This document shows, piece after piece, positions 17,073 through 25,196 of a stretch of DNA of 34,060 nucleotides. Source of the DNA: Fidelibacterota bacterium (GTDB lineage Bacteria > Pseudomonadota > Alphaproteobacteria > Rhodospirillales > Rhodospirillaceae); the NCBI GenBank assembly GCA_947472795.1, contig CANJBL010000024.1:1-34060 (forward strand). The letters are read 5' to 3'. How positions within the stretch are numbered: position 1 is the first letter of the stretch; every line of letters starts with the position of its first letter. The notes beneath the pieces were generated by a model. The model made no database searches, was not told the origin of the DNA, and worked only from the letters and a program-made list of their open reading frames with translations. A program made the translations under genes and the position numbers.

Positions 17073-18122
17073 TTATGCAGAGCCACATGCGGCAGATTGC
17101 TCCGCCGCGATGCGTGCCTCAAGAAGGCGACGCCCCTGTGTCAACGCTGCGTCGACATAGATATAAGCCATCTTGTCGTTTCCGCTCATGTTGACAACTT
17201 TCTGCTGAGCTTCGATGGTTCGCCGATCTTCATCAAATCCGATTTGGATGCGATCAGCGAGTGCGCGCGTAAACGCGCCGTCCTCAAGATTAAAATTGTG
17301 GGCATAAGTCCAGAAAAAGTGGGAATGCGTTTCGTCTTCCGGCGTCGTGCATTGCGTTGCGTGAAACTGTAGAGCTTCGGCTACGCGATGTCCCTGAGGG
17401 GCTCCCGTTCCGGCTGGAGCGCTGCCTGAATCCATGTTCAGGACATTGCCAGCGATCGACCAGTCGTAGATATGCCAACGGTCAATTGGGCCTTGGAGAT
17501 TGACCACACCTTTAAGATAAGGAGCGATCTCGGGCTCATTCAAATACCATCGAGTTAGTCTGAGGTTTCCATCAATGACCTCGACCTTCGGCTTTGTTTC
17601 CGCAATTCTCTTCGATCCACCGAGCGTTCCTTCATGCACGAATGAAAGATGCGAAAAATCCAGTTGGTTATCCATGATTAGCCGATAGTCAGCGTTATAG
17701 TGAATATAAGCGGGGATCGAACGCCACGCGGGATCGTCTTGCCAATGACAATCCGGAATCAAAGCTGGATCGGCCAGGGCGACATCACCCATCCATATCC
17801 AAAGCTGCTTGTAGCGTTCCACCAATGGATAGCTTCGGATCGACGTTTGTGGGCTTGGTCTGGGACGACCCGGTTCCTCAACACATTTACCATCTGCGGC
17901 GAAAACCAGGCCATGATACATGCAGCGAATACAGTCGCCTTCGCGCCGACCCATCGATAAAGGCGCAAAGCGGTGGCTACAACGATCAATGAGTGCGGCT
18001 GCTATTCCGTTCTGTTGCCGGAACAGTACAACTTGATCTCCCAAGATTTTCCTTGAAAGCAACACATCGCCCTCAACCTCGTTGGCCCAGGCAGCGACAT
18101 ACCAGCTATTCCTCATAAACAC
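17073..18122 (-). CDS. Rieske non-haem iron oxygenase (VanA/dicamba demethylase-like)
   Basis: This 349-residue oxygenase subunit likely O-demethylates or hydroxylates an aromatic acid. The Rieske cluster is bound by C48, H50, C67 and H70 (C-x-H-x16-C-x2-H). The mononuclear iron site is D155-x2-H158-x4-H163, with N152 and D155 placed as in dicamba demethylase. The opening WYVAAW and HRFAPLSMGR are typical of VanA-type enzymes. GTG 18122 is chosen because GGAGGA lies 7 nt upstream; ATG 18116 is the alternative. The ferredoxin follows, and an aromatic acid transporter precedes by 41 bp. An HpaR-type operator upstream of the transporter ties it to the homoprotocatechuate pathway, so homovanillate is an attractive substrate, but that is inference. 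Confidence 0.93.
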   Translation of the reverse strand: MFMRNSWYVAAWANEVEGDVLLSRKILGDQVVLFRQQNGIAAALIDRCSHRFAPLSMGRREGDCIRCMYHGLVFAADGKCVEEPGRPRPSPQTSIRSYPLVERYKQLWIWMGDVALADPALIPDCHWQDDPAWRSIPAYIHYNADYRLIMDNQLDFSHLSFVHEGTLGGSKRIAETKPKVEVIDGNLRLTRWYLNEPEIAPYLKGVVNLQGPIDRWHIYDWSIAGNVLNMDSGSAPAGTGAPQGHRVAEALQFHATQCTTPEDETHSHFFWTYAHNFNLEDGAFTRALADRIQIGFDEDRRTIEAQQKVVNMSGNDKMAYIYVDAALTQGRRLLEARIAAEQSAACGSA

Positions 18123-18163
18123 GCGTAAATCCTCCGTTTCTCGAAATCGATCTCGCGGCGCGC

Positions 18164-19549
18164 TTATCGCGAGATAAAGTCGCTGGCGGTATTAGTAGCG
18201 CCCTCCTTGGAAGCCACGAGTCTGGATCGAATGGGAATATGACGACGCACCAAAACCAACGCCATCGCGGCACCTATCATCGCGACCGCCAACGCTAGAT
18301 AGAATCCTTTTGCTCCAACGACAGCGATGGGAACGGCCGCATAGGAACTGGCAATGGCACCTATCCGCCCCACGCTCAGCGCGGCTCCAGATCCGCTAGA
18401 TCGGGTTTCAGCACCATACACATACGCCGCGAGGGCATAGAGCGACGTCTGCACGCCATTTACCAGAAAACCATGGCTGGCCAGTGCAAGCCACAGAGGC
18501 CACAAGAGCGGGCCTGTTGTGACGGGTATAGAAGCGAGGATGACAGCACTAAGGGCGGCCAACACCGCAAACCCCGTCATGAGGAGGCGCGAGCCCAGAC
18601 GATGAATGACTAAGGCGCACGTGATTGCACCAAGTACCCCACCAAAGTTGTATGTCGCGGTCGCTCTGCTTGCATCCGGCAAATTGAGCCCCTGCCCCGC
18701 CAAAACGGTGGGCGCCCAATTGAACATTCCATAAACTGCAAACAGGCTGCAGAAAAATGCGCCCCACAATGCAAGCGTGTCATGGCGATAAACTGGCCCG
18801 ACTAACTCCGCTAACTTGATCGAGCGCTTTTCCGTGTAAGTAGCCACCACAAGTTTGGCGGTATTGAGTCCGAGTCGCGCTAACAGGCGATCTAATTCTG
18901 GCCGCCGCTCTTGGCGCAGAGCGAGAAAATGTGGCGACTCTGGAAAGCCGAACGCTAAAACGCCTGCCGCAAGCAGAGGAGCGAGTCCGCCGATCAGAAA
19001 CAAAGTACGCCACCCGAACAACGGAAGAACTTCTGCCGCGACGAGGCCGCCCACCATTCCCCCTAGAGGCACACAAACAATCGTAAGAACCACCGCTGTC
19101 GGCCTGAACCGAGGGGGCGTGAATTCAGCAGCGAGTGCGGAGGCGTTAGGCAGAGCGCCGCCAATACCTGCGCCGGCAAAAAATCTAAGGACGGCTAGCG
19201 TCGTCAAGTCATGAGCTTGCGTCGTAAAAGCTGTGGCTACTCCAAAGAGCATGACGCTGGCCAGTAATGCGTTTTTGCGGCCGAAGCGATCGCCGAGATA
19301 ACCCGCGATAGCTGCTCCCAAGGCGGTCCCGATCGTTCCCAACGCAACGACCGGTGCAAGATCCGCTCGTGTCAGTCCCCATTCCCCGATAATCAAGGGC
19401 GCAGCGAAACCCAGAGCCTGGTTGTCAAAACCATCAATAATGAGCGTGAAGGCGGTAAATGCGACGAGGAAACGCGCAAGCACCGACCATGGCGCCTGAT
19501 CAAGCACCGCGTCTAAATTGTTCTCGCCCATGTTGGCCGTAGTCTGCAT
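18164..19549 (-). CDS. AAHS-family MFS aromatic acid:H+ symporter
   Basis: This 461-residue inner-membrane carrier with about 12 membrane segments imports an aromatic acid with protons. The DGFD motif in the first helix (TLIIDGFDNQALGF) is the hallmark of the AAHS family (PcaK-type). GYLGDRFGRKNAL is the usual MFS loop 2-3 motif. It is the first gene of a minus-strand unit with the Rieske oxygenase and ferredoxin. A perfect TTATCATGATAA palindrome lies 68 bp upstream, implying repression by the MarR/HpaR protein. The natural substrate is probably that of the Rieske enzyme. Confidence 0.93.
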   Translation of the reverse strand: MQTTANMGENNLDAVLDQAPWSVLARFLVAFTAFTLIIDGFDNQALGFAAPLIIGEWGLTRADLAPVVALGTIGTALGAAIAGYLGDRFGRKNALLASVMLFGVATAFTTQAHDLTTLAVLRFFAGAGIGGALPNASALAAEFTPPRFRPTAVVLTIVCVPLGGMVGGLVAAEVLPLFGWRTLFLIGGLAPLLAAGVLAFGFPESPHFLALRQERRPELDRLLARLGLNTAKLVVATYTEKRSIKLAELVGPVYRHDTLALWGAFFCSLFAVYGMFNWAPTVLAGQGLNLPDASRATATYNFGGVLGAITCALVIHRLGSRLLMTGFAVLAALSAVILASIPVTTGPLLWPLWLALASHGFLVNGVQTSLYALAAYVYGAETRSSGSGAALSVGRIGAIASSYAAVPIAVVGAKGFYLALAVAMIGAAMALVLVRRHIPIRSRLVASKEGATNTASDFISR

Positions 19550-19616
19550 GTCCGGCCTCTTTGGCTGATATCAAGCCCGGAGGTCGCTTATGCAAAGCGA
19601 CGCTCGGAGGAACTAA

Positions 19617-19628
19617 TTATCATGATAA
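19617..19628. promoter_or_regulatory. HpaR-type operator 1 (TTATCATGATAA)
   Basis: This perfect 12-bp palindrome extends to AATTATCATGATAATC. It lies 68 bp upstream of the transporter gene that starts the Rieske operon. The identical 12-mer occurs at only two other places in the window, both also promoters. Confidence 0.75.
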
Positions 19629-19742
19629 TCGTATAGCAATCAATCGGTGACGGACAAAGAAATCTTAGCCCGCGCTGTTGAGGCGCTATAACAGGCTAAA
19701 AAGGCTGGAGTTTCGCGGATAGCGCCACTTGCGGGCAACAAT

Positions 19743-19754
19743 TTATCATGATAA
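19743..19754. promoter_or_regulatory. HpaR-type operator 2 (TTATCATGATAA)
   Basis: This perfect 12-bp palindrome lies 31 bp upstream of the hpaE ATG at 19785, so bound repressor would cover the promoter or ribosome access. It is 126 bp from operator 1, close to 12 helical turns. Confidence 0.75.
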
Positions 19755-19784
19755 CTACATGCCGTCAGCTTCTTGGAGACGACC

Positions 19785-21293
19785 ATGGCCCATCCTCGCC
19801 GCAGCAACGCGCTCAACACCATCTCCGCTCACCAACGCGACACTCTCGGACACCTTATCAATGGAAAGTCTGTTGCCGGCGAGGGTGAGAAAGTTGACGT
19901 CTTTGAGCCCGCAACTGGAGAAGTTCTGGGTCAGGTAAGAGACGCTACCCGCGCCGAACTCAATTCAGCAGTGGCGGCGGCGAAGAATGCATTCCCGGGT
20001 TGGGCTGCAACACCTGGCGATAAGCGGAAGAAAATTCTGCATAAGGTTGCCGATCTTATTGAGTCGCGCGCCGAGCAGATCGCTGAAGTCGAATGTCTAG
20101 ACGCTGGTCAATGCTGGCGTTTCATGTCCAAAGCGGCATTGCGAGGTGCAGAGAATTTTCGTTTCTTTGCAGATCGCGCGCCTTCTGCATCTGATGGGCA
20201 AGCTCTTCCCTCTTCCGACCACCTCAACTTCACCACACGCGCGCCAATAGGTCCCGTGGCAGTTATTACGCCGTGGAACACGCCATTCATGCTTTCGACG
20301 TGGAAGATTGCGCCTGCTTTAGCTGCCGGGTGCACTGTCGTTCATAAACCGGCAGAGTGGTCGCCCTACTCCGCCCGCCTGCTCGCTGAAATCGCCCACG
20401 AAGCCGGCCTGCCCGCGGGCGTTTTGAACTCAGTCAATGGATTAGGTGAAACCACCGGCAAAGCACTGACCGAACATCCAGACATCAAAGCTGTGGCATT
20501 CGTCGGCGAAAGCAAGACTGGTTCGGCGATCATGCGCCAAGGGTCCGAGACTCTTAAGCGCGTACATTTTGAATTAGGTGGCAAGAATCCGGTCATCGTG
20601 TTCGATGACGCAGATCTAGATAGGGCCTTAGATGCAGTCATATTTATGATTTACTCGCTCAACGGCCAGCGCTGCACATCTTCCTCACGACTGTTGATCC
20701 AACGGTCGATCTACGATGCCTTCCTCGCCAAAGCTATCGCGCGTGTGCAAAAGCTCAAAGTCGGAGACCCATTTGATCCAGCCACGGAAGTAGGCCCGCT
20801 GATCCATCCGCGCCACCTACAAAAAGTGGCTAGCTATGAGCTGGTCGCCTCTCGTGACGGCGCTCGTGTAGCGGCTGGCGGCCGCCTCATGCCGGAAGCC
20901 GGAAAAGGCTACTTCTATCAACCAACACTCTATGCAGACGTCGAGCCCTCAATGCGTATAGCGCAAGAAGAGGTTTTCGGGCCAGTTCTTGCAGCGATCC
21001 CATTCACTGATGAAGCTGATGCAATTCGCAAGGCTAACGACGTGCCTTATGGTCTCGCAGGCTATCTCTGGACCAATGATCTTGGCCGGTCGCTGCGTGT
21101 GAGCCAGGCACTCGAAGCAGGAATGATTTGGGTCAATAGTGAGAATGTTCGGCATCTTCCCACGCCCTTCGGGGGCGTGAAGGCTTCCGGAATCGGTCGT
21201 GACGGTGGCGACTGGAGTTTCGAGTTCTTTATGGAGACCAAGAACGTTGCGCTCGCCTATGGCTCGCATAGCATCCAGCGCATGGGCCTTTGA
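19785..21293 (+). CDS. hpaE: 5-carboxymethyl-2-hydroxymuconate semialdehyde dehydrogenase
   Basis: This 502-residue aldehyde dehydrogenase oxidises the ring-cleavage product CHMS to 5-carboxymethyl-2-hydroxymuconate with NAD. The catalytic residues are N165 (PWNTPF), E263 (FELGGKN) and C297 (NGQRCTSS). The C-terminus (GGVKASGIGRDGGDWSFEFF … GSHSIQRMG) closely follows the pattern of known HpaE enzymes, which distinguishes it from generic family members. ATG 19785 is chosen because GGAG lies 6 nt upstream; a TTG at 19773 is also in frame. It stands apart from the main operon, convergent with hpaR, but has its own HpaR-type operator. Confidence 0.92.
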   Translation: MAHPRRSNALNTISAHQRDTLGHLINGKSVAGEGEKVDVFEPATGEVLGQVRDATRAELNSAVAAAKNAFPGWAATPGDKRKKILHKVADLIESRAEQIAEVECLDAGQCWRFMSKAALRGAENFRFFADRAPSASDGQALPSSDHLNFTTRAPIGPVAVITPWNTPFMLSTWKIAPALAAGCTVVHKPAEWSPYSARLLAEIAHEAGLPAGVLNSVNGLGETTGKALTEHPDIKAVAFVGESKTGSAIMRQGSETLKRVHFELGGKNPVIVFDDADLDRALDAVIFMIYSLNGQRCTSSSRLLIQRSIYDAFLAKAIARVQKLKVGDPFDPATEVGPLIHPRHLQKVASYELVASRDGARVAAGGRLMPEAGKGYFYQPTLYADVEPSMRIAQEEVFGPVLAAIPFTDEADAIRKANDVPYGLAGYLWTNDLGRSLRVSQALEAGMIWVNSENVRHLPTPFGGVKASGIGRDGGDWSFEFFMETKNVALAYGSHSIQRMGL

Positions 21294-21313
21294 AACCATT
21301 GTTGATCAGAACG

Positions 21314-21339
21314 GCGCATCTAAAAAAGTAGATATGCGC
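21314..21339. terminator. Possible bidirectional hairpin between hpaE and hpaR
   Basis: GCGCATCTA and TAGATATGCGC pair with a 2-nt bulge around an A-rich loop. The structure lies in the 47-bp gap between two convergent genes. There is no clear T-run, so terminator activity is only suggested by position. Confidence 0.35.
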
Positions 21340-21340
21340 G

Positions 21341-21808
21341 TCAGTCGTCTTCAGTGCTAGCTTCTGATGACAACGGCGCGACGACACGCGCAAGCGCTGC
21401 AAGTTCAGCCTGCAAAGCCTCAAGCCGTTCAGCGCCAAAGAGCGCAGCGTATTCCTTTAAGACGGCGGTAGTCTTACGCGCGGTGGCTTCCATGAGATTT
21501 CTGCCGGCGGGCGTCACCGAAATCATCCACCGCCGCCCATCTTCTGAACTGGGCCGCCGTTCCAGTAATCCTCTCTCCGACAACTCCCGCAAAATTCGGG
21601 TGACCGTTGGGCGATACAGCAGCCCTGCCTGGGCTAAACCAGAAGGATCGGTATCTCCTTCATCTACCAGTACGCGCAGCACGCGCCATTGCTGGTCGGT
21701 TAGGCCAGCTTCCCGCAGAAAGGGCCTCAGAGGGGTCATAACTGCTTCCCGAGCTGCGAGCAAAGTCCCAGCAAGAGACAGTCTATAGGGAGGACGACGC
21801 GTGTTCAT
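21341..21808 (-). CDS. hpaR: MarR-family repressor of homoprotocatechuate degradation
   Basis: This 155-residue MarR protein resembles HpaR: an N-terminal LLAAREAVMTPLRPFLREAG, then LTDQQWRVLRVLVDEG. The winged helix with SGLAQAGLLYRPTVTRILREL (recognition part) and ERRPSSEDGRRWMISVT (wing) spans about residues 36-100. HpaR represses the meta-cleavage operon and is released by homoprotocatechuate or hydroxyphenylacetate. It is divergent from hpaG1, with a 16-bp perfect palindrome in the 62-bp gap, so it probably represses both directions. Two further copies of the palindrome suggest it also controls hpaE and the Rieske operon. Confidence 0.9.
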   Translation of the reverse strand: MNTRRPPYRLSLAGTLLAAREAVMTPLRPFLREAGLTDQQWRVLRVLVDEGDTDPSGLAQAGLLYRPTVTRILRELSERGLLERRPSSEDGRRWMISVTPAGRNLMEATARKTTAVLKEYAALFGAERLEALQAELAALARVVAPLSSEASTEDD

Positions 21809-21841
21809 TGCCTAGGGATACATCAAATCCAACGATTGACA

Positions 21842-21857
21842 AATTATCATGATAATT
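21842..21857. promoter_or_regulatory. HpaR-type operator 3 (AATTATCATGATAATT)
   Basis: This perfect 16-bp palindrome contains the same 12-bp core as operators 1 and 2. It is centred between hpaR (start 21808) and hpaG1 (start 21871), only 13 bp before the hpaG1 ATG. Binding would block both divergent promoters. Confidence 0.78.
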
Positions 21858-21870
21858 ACATTCTGGCGAT

Positions 21871-22521
21871 ATGGTGAGAGCGATTTCCACGTCCTGGGGA
21901 ACTGTGTACGGCGCCGCATTGAACGACGCCGAGCTGTTGCGGTCGCTCTCCGACGAATTCAAAAAACCTCCCTATAAGGCGCCTCCCCTGGCGCCTGTGC
22001 TGTTTATTAAACCGCGTAATTGCTTGAGCTTTGGAGGCGCTGCGGTACCACTGCCTGCGGACTTAACCAGCGTTCGCGTGGCCGCAACGGTAGCCGTATT
22101 CTTTTCCCGAGACTTAACCAAGGCAAAGCCGAAGGACGTTAAGTCCGCGATCGGTGCAGCTTGTCTAGCATTAGATGTCAGCGAATTGGGCTCAAACTTC
22201 TTTCGCCCTGCTGTACGCCAGCAGTGCCGCGATGGATTTCTACCTTTGTCGTCATTCGTAGACCTTCCTAACGAATTAGCCGAGGTAATCACGTCTATAG
22301 ATGGTCGCGAAGCCCACCGATGGTCGCTCTCGCGTCTCGCACGCTCGGTCGAAGTCCTGTGTTCCGAGATCAGCAGCTTCATGACCCTGAAGAGCGGCGA
22401 CCTGCTTCTTCTGGGTCTGCCAGGCGATGCACCAGTGGCCACCGTCGGGCAATCGATTGAAGTTTCTTCGGCGCATTTTGCTTCTCTGCGCACCTCGATC
22501 GTTGCGGAGTCAACACTGTGA
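21871..22521 (+). CDS. hpaG1: HpaG N-terminal-type isomerase/decarboxylase subunit
   Basis: This 216-residue FAH-fold protein corresponds to the N-terminal half of the HpaG/HpcE isomerase-decarboxylase. It acts after hpaE/hpaF, converting 5-oxopent-3-ene-1,2,5-tricarboxylate towards 2-oxohept-3-ene-1,7-dioate. The retained phrase FFRPAVRQQCRDGFLPL and the closing LKSGDLLLLGLPG match that half. The acidic metal-binding E-x-E of active FAH domains is replaced by AATVAVFF, which is also poorly acidic in the enterobacterial N-half. The ATG lies 13 bp after the operator and has little Shine-Dalgarno, so the transcript may have a very short leader. It overlaps hpaG2 by 4 bp (GTGA). Confidence 0.85.
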   Translation: MVRAISTSWGTVYGAALNDAELLRSLSDEFKKPPYKAPPLAPVLFIKPRNCLSFGGAAVPLPADLTSVRVAATVAVFFSRDLTKAKPKDVKSAIGAACLALDVSELGSNFFRPAVRQQCRDGFLPLSSFVDLPNELAEVITSIDGREAHRWSLSRLARSVEVLCSEISSFMTLKSGDLLLLGLPGDAPVATVGQSIEVSSAHFASLRTSIVAESTL

Positions 22522-23270
22522 GACGCGCACGCATATATCATCAGGGGCGCGTGATTTGGGCTAACGCAAGTGAGGACGGCTCAGTCTTGCATTTACCGAG
22601 CGGAGAAACAGTCCGGTCCGACGAAGTTCATTGGTTGCCGCCCATCGAACCCGGCGCAACCGTGTTCGCACTGGGTCTGAATTATGCAGATCACAGCGCG
22701 GAGCTAGGTTTCAAACCACCCGAAACGCCCTTGGTTTTCCTCAAAGGCGGGAACGCGTTCGTCGGGCACGGCGGTTACACACCTAGGCCAGCCGATGCCA
22801 ACCAAATGCATCCCGAATGCGAGCTTGTCGCGGTCATTGGTCGGCCCGCGCGGAGAGTGCCCAAGGCCAGTGCCCTTGAGTACGTGAGCGGTTATACGAT
22901 CGCGAACGACTATGCGATCAGAGAATATCTTGAGAACTACTACCGCCCAAATCTGAGAGTTAAGAATCGAGACGCAACCACGCCCCTTGGGCCTTGGATT
23001 GTCGATGCCGCTGTTGTGGAAGATCCTCAGGCCCTCAAACTCTCAACCCGCGTGAATGGCGCCGAGATACAGTCTGGCAGCACCGTAGACATGGTGTTCG
23101 ATATTGCGACACTGGTAGAATATCTCTCGGAGTTCATGACTTTACTGCCGGGCGACATGATTCTCACCGGCACGCCGCACGGTGTCCATTTTGTCTCCCA
23201 CGGCGACGAGGTTGTCTGCGAGATTGAGAAAATTGGCCGGTTAATAAATCGAATTGAAATGGCGCCATGA
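22518..23270 (+). CDS. hpaG2: HpaG C-terminal-type FAH-family decarboxylase/isomerase
   Basis: This 250-residue FAH-family enzyme is equivalent to the C-terminal half of HpaG/HpcE. Metal ligands are in place: E100 and E102 (HPECELVAVIG) and D131 (TIANDYAIREY). ALGLNYADHSAELG and GDMILTGTPHG are family signatures. With HpaG1 it should perform OPET decarboxylation and double-bond isomerisation. The GTG start overlaps the hpaG1 stop and its own stop overlaps the next ATG (ATGA), so translation is coupled on both sides. In enterobacteria the two halves are one fused polypeptide; here they are separate genes. Confidence 0.93.
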   Translation: MRRARIYHQGRVIWANASEDGSVLHLPSGETVRSDEVHWLPPIEPGATVFALGLNYADHSAELGFKPPETPLVFLKGGNAFVGHGGYTPRPADANQMHPECELVAVIGRPARRVPKASALEYVSGYTIANDYAIREYLENYYRPNLRVKNRDATTPLGPWIVDAAVVEDPQALKLSTRVNGAEIQSGSTVDMVFDIATLVEYLSEFMTLLPGDMILTGTPHGVHFVSHGDEVVCEIEKIGRLINRIEMAP

Positions 23271-23590
23271 GCCTTTATCAATTATCGAAGTTGATGTTCG
23301 ATCTCAATCGCGACAACGCGGTAAAGGAAGCTTTCAGGGCTGACCCGCGCCAAGTCATTGTTAAGTACGATCTTGATGACGAAGAACGTCGCGCGATTAT
23401 GGATCCTGACATTGGGCTTCTTTATGTGCTCGGCGTAAACGGGCAGTTGCTAATGCACTATGCCGCGCTCTTGGGAATCGAATGGTCCGATTACCTCCAG
23501 CGAATGCGAGATGGGGTAAAAATGCACGGTCCCGTCCGTGCCGGTATCTATACCATGACCACATCGCCCGATGAAAAGGTGGCGGGATGA
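23267..23590 (+). CDS. LigA-like extradiol dioxygenase small (alpha) subunit
   Basis: This 107-residue all-helical protein is of the LigA type (protocatechuate 4,5-dioxygenase alpha subunit, PF07746). It has FDLNRDNAVKEAFRADP near the start and DPDIGLLYVLGVNGQLLMHYA in the middle. The alpha subunit shapes the active-site lid of its LigB-type partner, the next gene, which it overlaps by 4 bp (ATGA). Canonical homoprotocatechuate dioxygenases (HpaD) have no such subunit, so its presence in an hpa operon is noteworthy. Confidence 0.88.
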   Translation: MSLYQLSKLMFDLNRDNAVKEAFRADPRQVIVKYDLDDEERRAIMDPDIGLLYVLGVNGQLLMHYAALLGIEWSDYLQRMRDGVKMHGPVRAGIYTMTTSPDEKVAG

Positions 23591-24405
23591 GTTTGGTTTT
23601 TGTCGGAGTCTGTAGCCATGCGCCGGGTATCACCGGACGCGAGGAACGCGCGCCACGTGAATTGCGCGACGAACTTTATGCTGGCTACGCGACTATGAGA
23701 GCGGCTTTGGAAGACACCAAGCCCGATGCTTTAATTGTCATTGCGGCAGAACACTTCGCCAATTTTTTTATGAACAATATGCCGTCCTTCGCCCTTGGAA
23801 TGGCAGACCAGTATCATGGTCCGATCGAGGACGCAGATTGGCTGCGGGTCCCTCAACGCACGGTGAAAGGCGCCGCCGACCTTTCGCGACGCATCATTTC
23901 GGCAATCATGCAAACCGTGGACGTTTCGTACTGCGAAGAGTGGAAGTTTGATCACGGAATCATGGTGCCGTTACATTTTCTTGACCCTGGCAATAAGCTC
24001 CCGGTCATCCCAGCAAACATTAATTGCCAAGGCCCGCCGCTCACCCCTCTGCATCGCGCGTGGGCCTTTGGCGATGCTATCCGTCGCGCCGCGGACACAG
24101 TCCCCGAACGGATCGCCCTTGTTGGAACAGGCGGTATTTCTCATTGGCCTGCAACGCCAGACAGCGGACGTATCAACGAAGCTTGGGATCGCGAATTCCT
24201 GGATAAATGGTCGCGCAACGACCGCGACGCCATGCTGGCGTACAAGGACACAGAGATCTATCGCAACGCCGGGCAAGGTGGCTTTGAAATCCGAACATTT
24301 ATTTCGGCGGCTGCGGCCGCTCGTGGCCGCGGCAACGTCATATGTTATACGCCAATCCCCATATATGCGGTTGGCTGTACAACAGCGACTATGGAGATTG
24401 TGTAA
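23587..24405 (+). CDS. LigB-type class III extradiol ring-cleavage dioxygenase (beta subunit)
   Basis: This 272-residue iron(II) dioxygenase opens a catechol ring next to one hydroxyl, most likely homoprotocatechuate given its neighbours. Candidate iron ligands are H11, H56 and E234. The catalytic base is H186 (GTGGISHWP), and H123 (FDHGIMVPL) matches the second-sphere histidine of LigB. The text lies between LigB and Mhp[19 protein letters not shown] and VSYCEEW recall MhpB, GTGGISH recalls LigB. It is paired with the LigA-like gene. The stop overlaps the hpaH start (TAATG). Protocatechuate, gallate or a methoxycatechol remain possible substrates. Confidence 0.92.
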   Translation: MSLVFVGVCSHAPGITGREERAPRELRDELYAGYATMRAALEDTKPDALIVIAAEHFANFFMNNMPSFALGMADQYHGPIEDADWLRVPQRTVKGAADLSRRIISAIMQTVDVSYCEEWKFDHGIMVPLHFLDPGNKLPVIPANINCQGPPLTPLHRAWAFGDAIRRAADTVPERIALVGTGGISHWPATPDSGRINEAWDREFLDKWSRNDRDAMLAYKDTEIYRNAGQGGFEIRTFISAAAAARGRGNVICYTPIPIYAVGCTTATMEIV

Positions 24406-25196
24406 TGGACTTTGAAGCGCTCGCACAGGAACTCGACGCAGCAGAGAAAGAACGGCGCCAGATCGGCCAGTTCTCTTTGGCATATCCTAACATCACCATT
24501 GAGGACGCTTACGCTATTCAACGAGCGTGGGTAAGCCGCAAGCTCACGGATGGACGCCATCTCATTGGTCATAAGATAGGTTTAACAAGCCGTGCGATGC
24601 AGCGATCATCCAATATCAGCGAGCCAGATTATGGCGCGTTGCTTGACGATATGCTCTTCGAAGATGGGCAAGACATTCCGGTCAGTCGCTTCATCGTCCC
24701 CAGAGTGGAAGTCGAACTTGCATTTATTCTGAAAAGTCGCCTCGAAGGGCCAGATTGCACCATATTTGATGTTATCAAAGCGACAGACTTTGTAATTCCT
24801 GCGATCGAGATTATCGACGCACGCATCCAGCAGGTGGACCCAAAAACCAACCTCACCCGCAAGGTATTTGATACAATTTCTGACAATGCCGCGAATGCAG
24901 GCCTGGTGCTCGGCGGACGCCCGGTAAAACCGGAAGCAATCGATCTCCGTTGGGTCGCGGCTCTATTGTTCCGGAATGGCGTAATTGAAGATTCCGGCGT
25001 CGCAGCGGCAGTGCTCGGCAATCCCGTAAAAGGTCCCGCATGGCTTGCCAATAAGTTGGCGCCTTATGGAGAGTGCCTCGAGCCCGGAGAAATTATCCTT
25101 GGTGGTAGTTTTACAGCCCCGGTACCTGCTCGTCAGGGAGACAGTTTCCATGTCGACTACGGCCAACTGGGATGCATCTCGGTTCGCTTCACATGA
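24405..25196 (+). CDS. hpaH: 2-oxohept-4-ene-1,7-dioate hydratase
   Basis: This 263-residue hydratase adds water to the 2-oxo-heptenedioate from HpaG to give 4-hydroxy-2-oxoheptanedioate. Metal ligands E102 and E104 ([10 protein letters not shown]) and E135 (PAIEIIDAR) are present, as is [12 protein letters not shown] near residue 55. The length matches HpaH (about 267). The frame is open from 24342, but ATG 24405 is the real start because it follows the dioxygenase stop in the coupled TAATG arrangement. Its stop overlaps hpaI by 4 bp. Confidence 0.94.
   Translation: MDFEALAQELDAAEKERRQIGQFSLAYPNITIEDAYAIQRAWVSRKLTDGRHLIGHKIGLTSRAMQRSSNISEPDYGALLDDMLFEDGQDIPVSRFIVPRVEVELAFILKSRLEGPDCTIFDVIKATDFVIPAIEIIDARIQQVDPKTNLTRKVFDTISDNAANAGLVLGGRPVKPEAIDLRWVAALLFRNGVIEDSGVAAAVLGNPVKGPAWLANKLAPYGECLEPGEIILGGSFTAPVPARQGDSFHVDYGQLGCISVRFT

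Noticed and set aside
23587-24405. Calling the LigB-like gene hpaD outright
   Set aside because: Its sequence lies between LigB and MhpB and it has a LigA-type partner, so the substrate-specific symbol is not justified.
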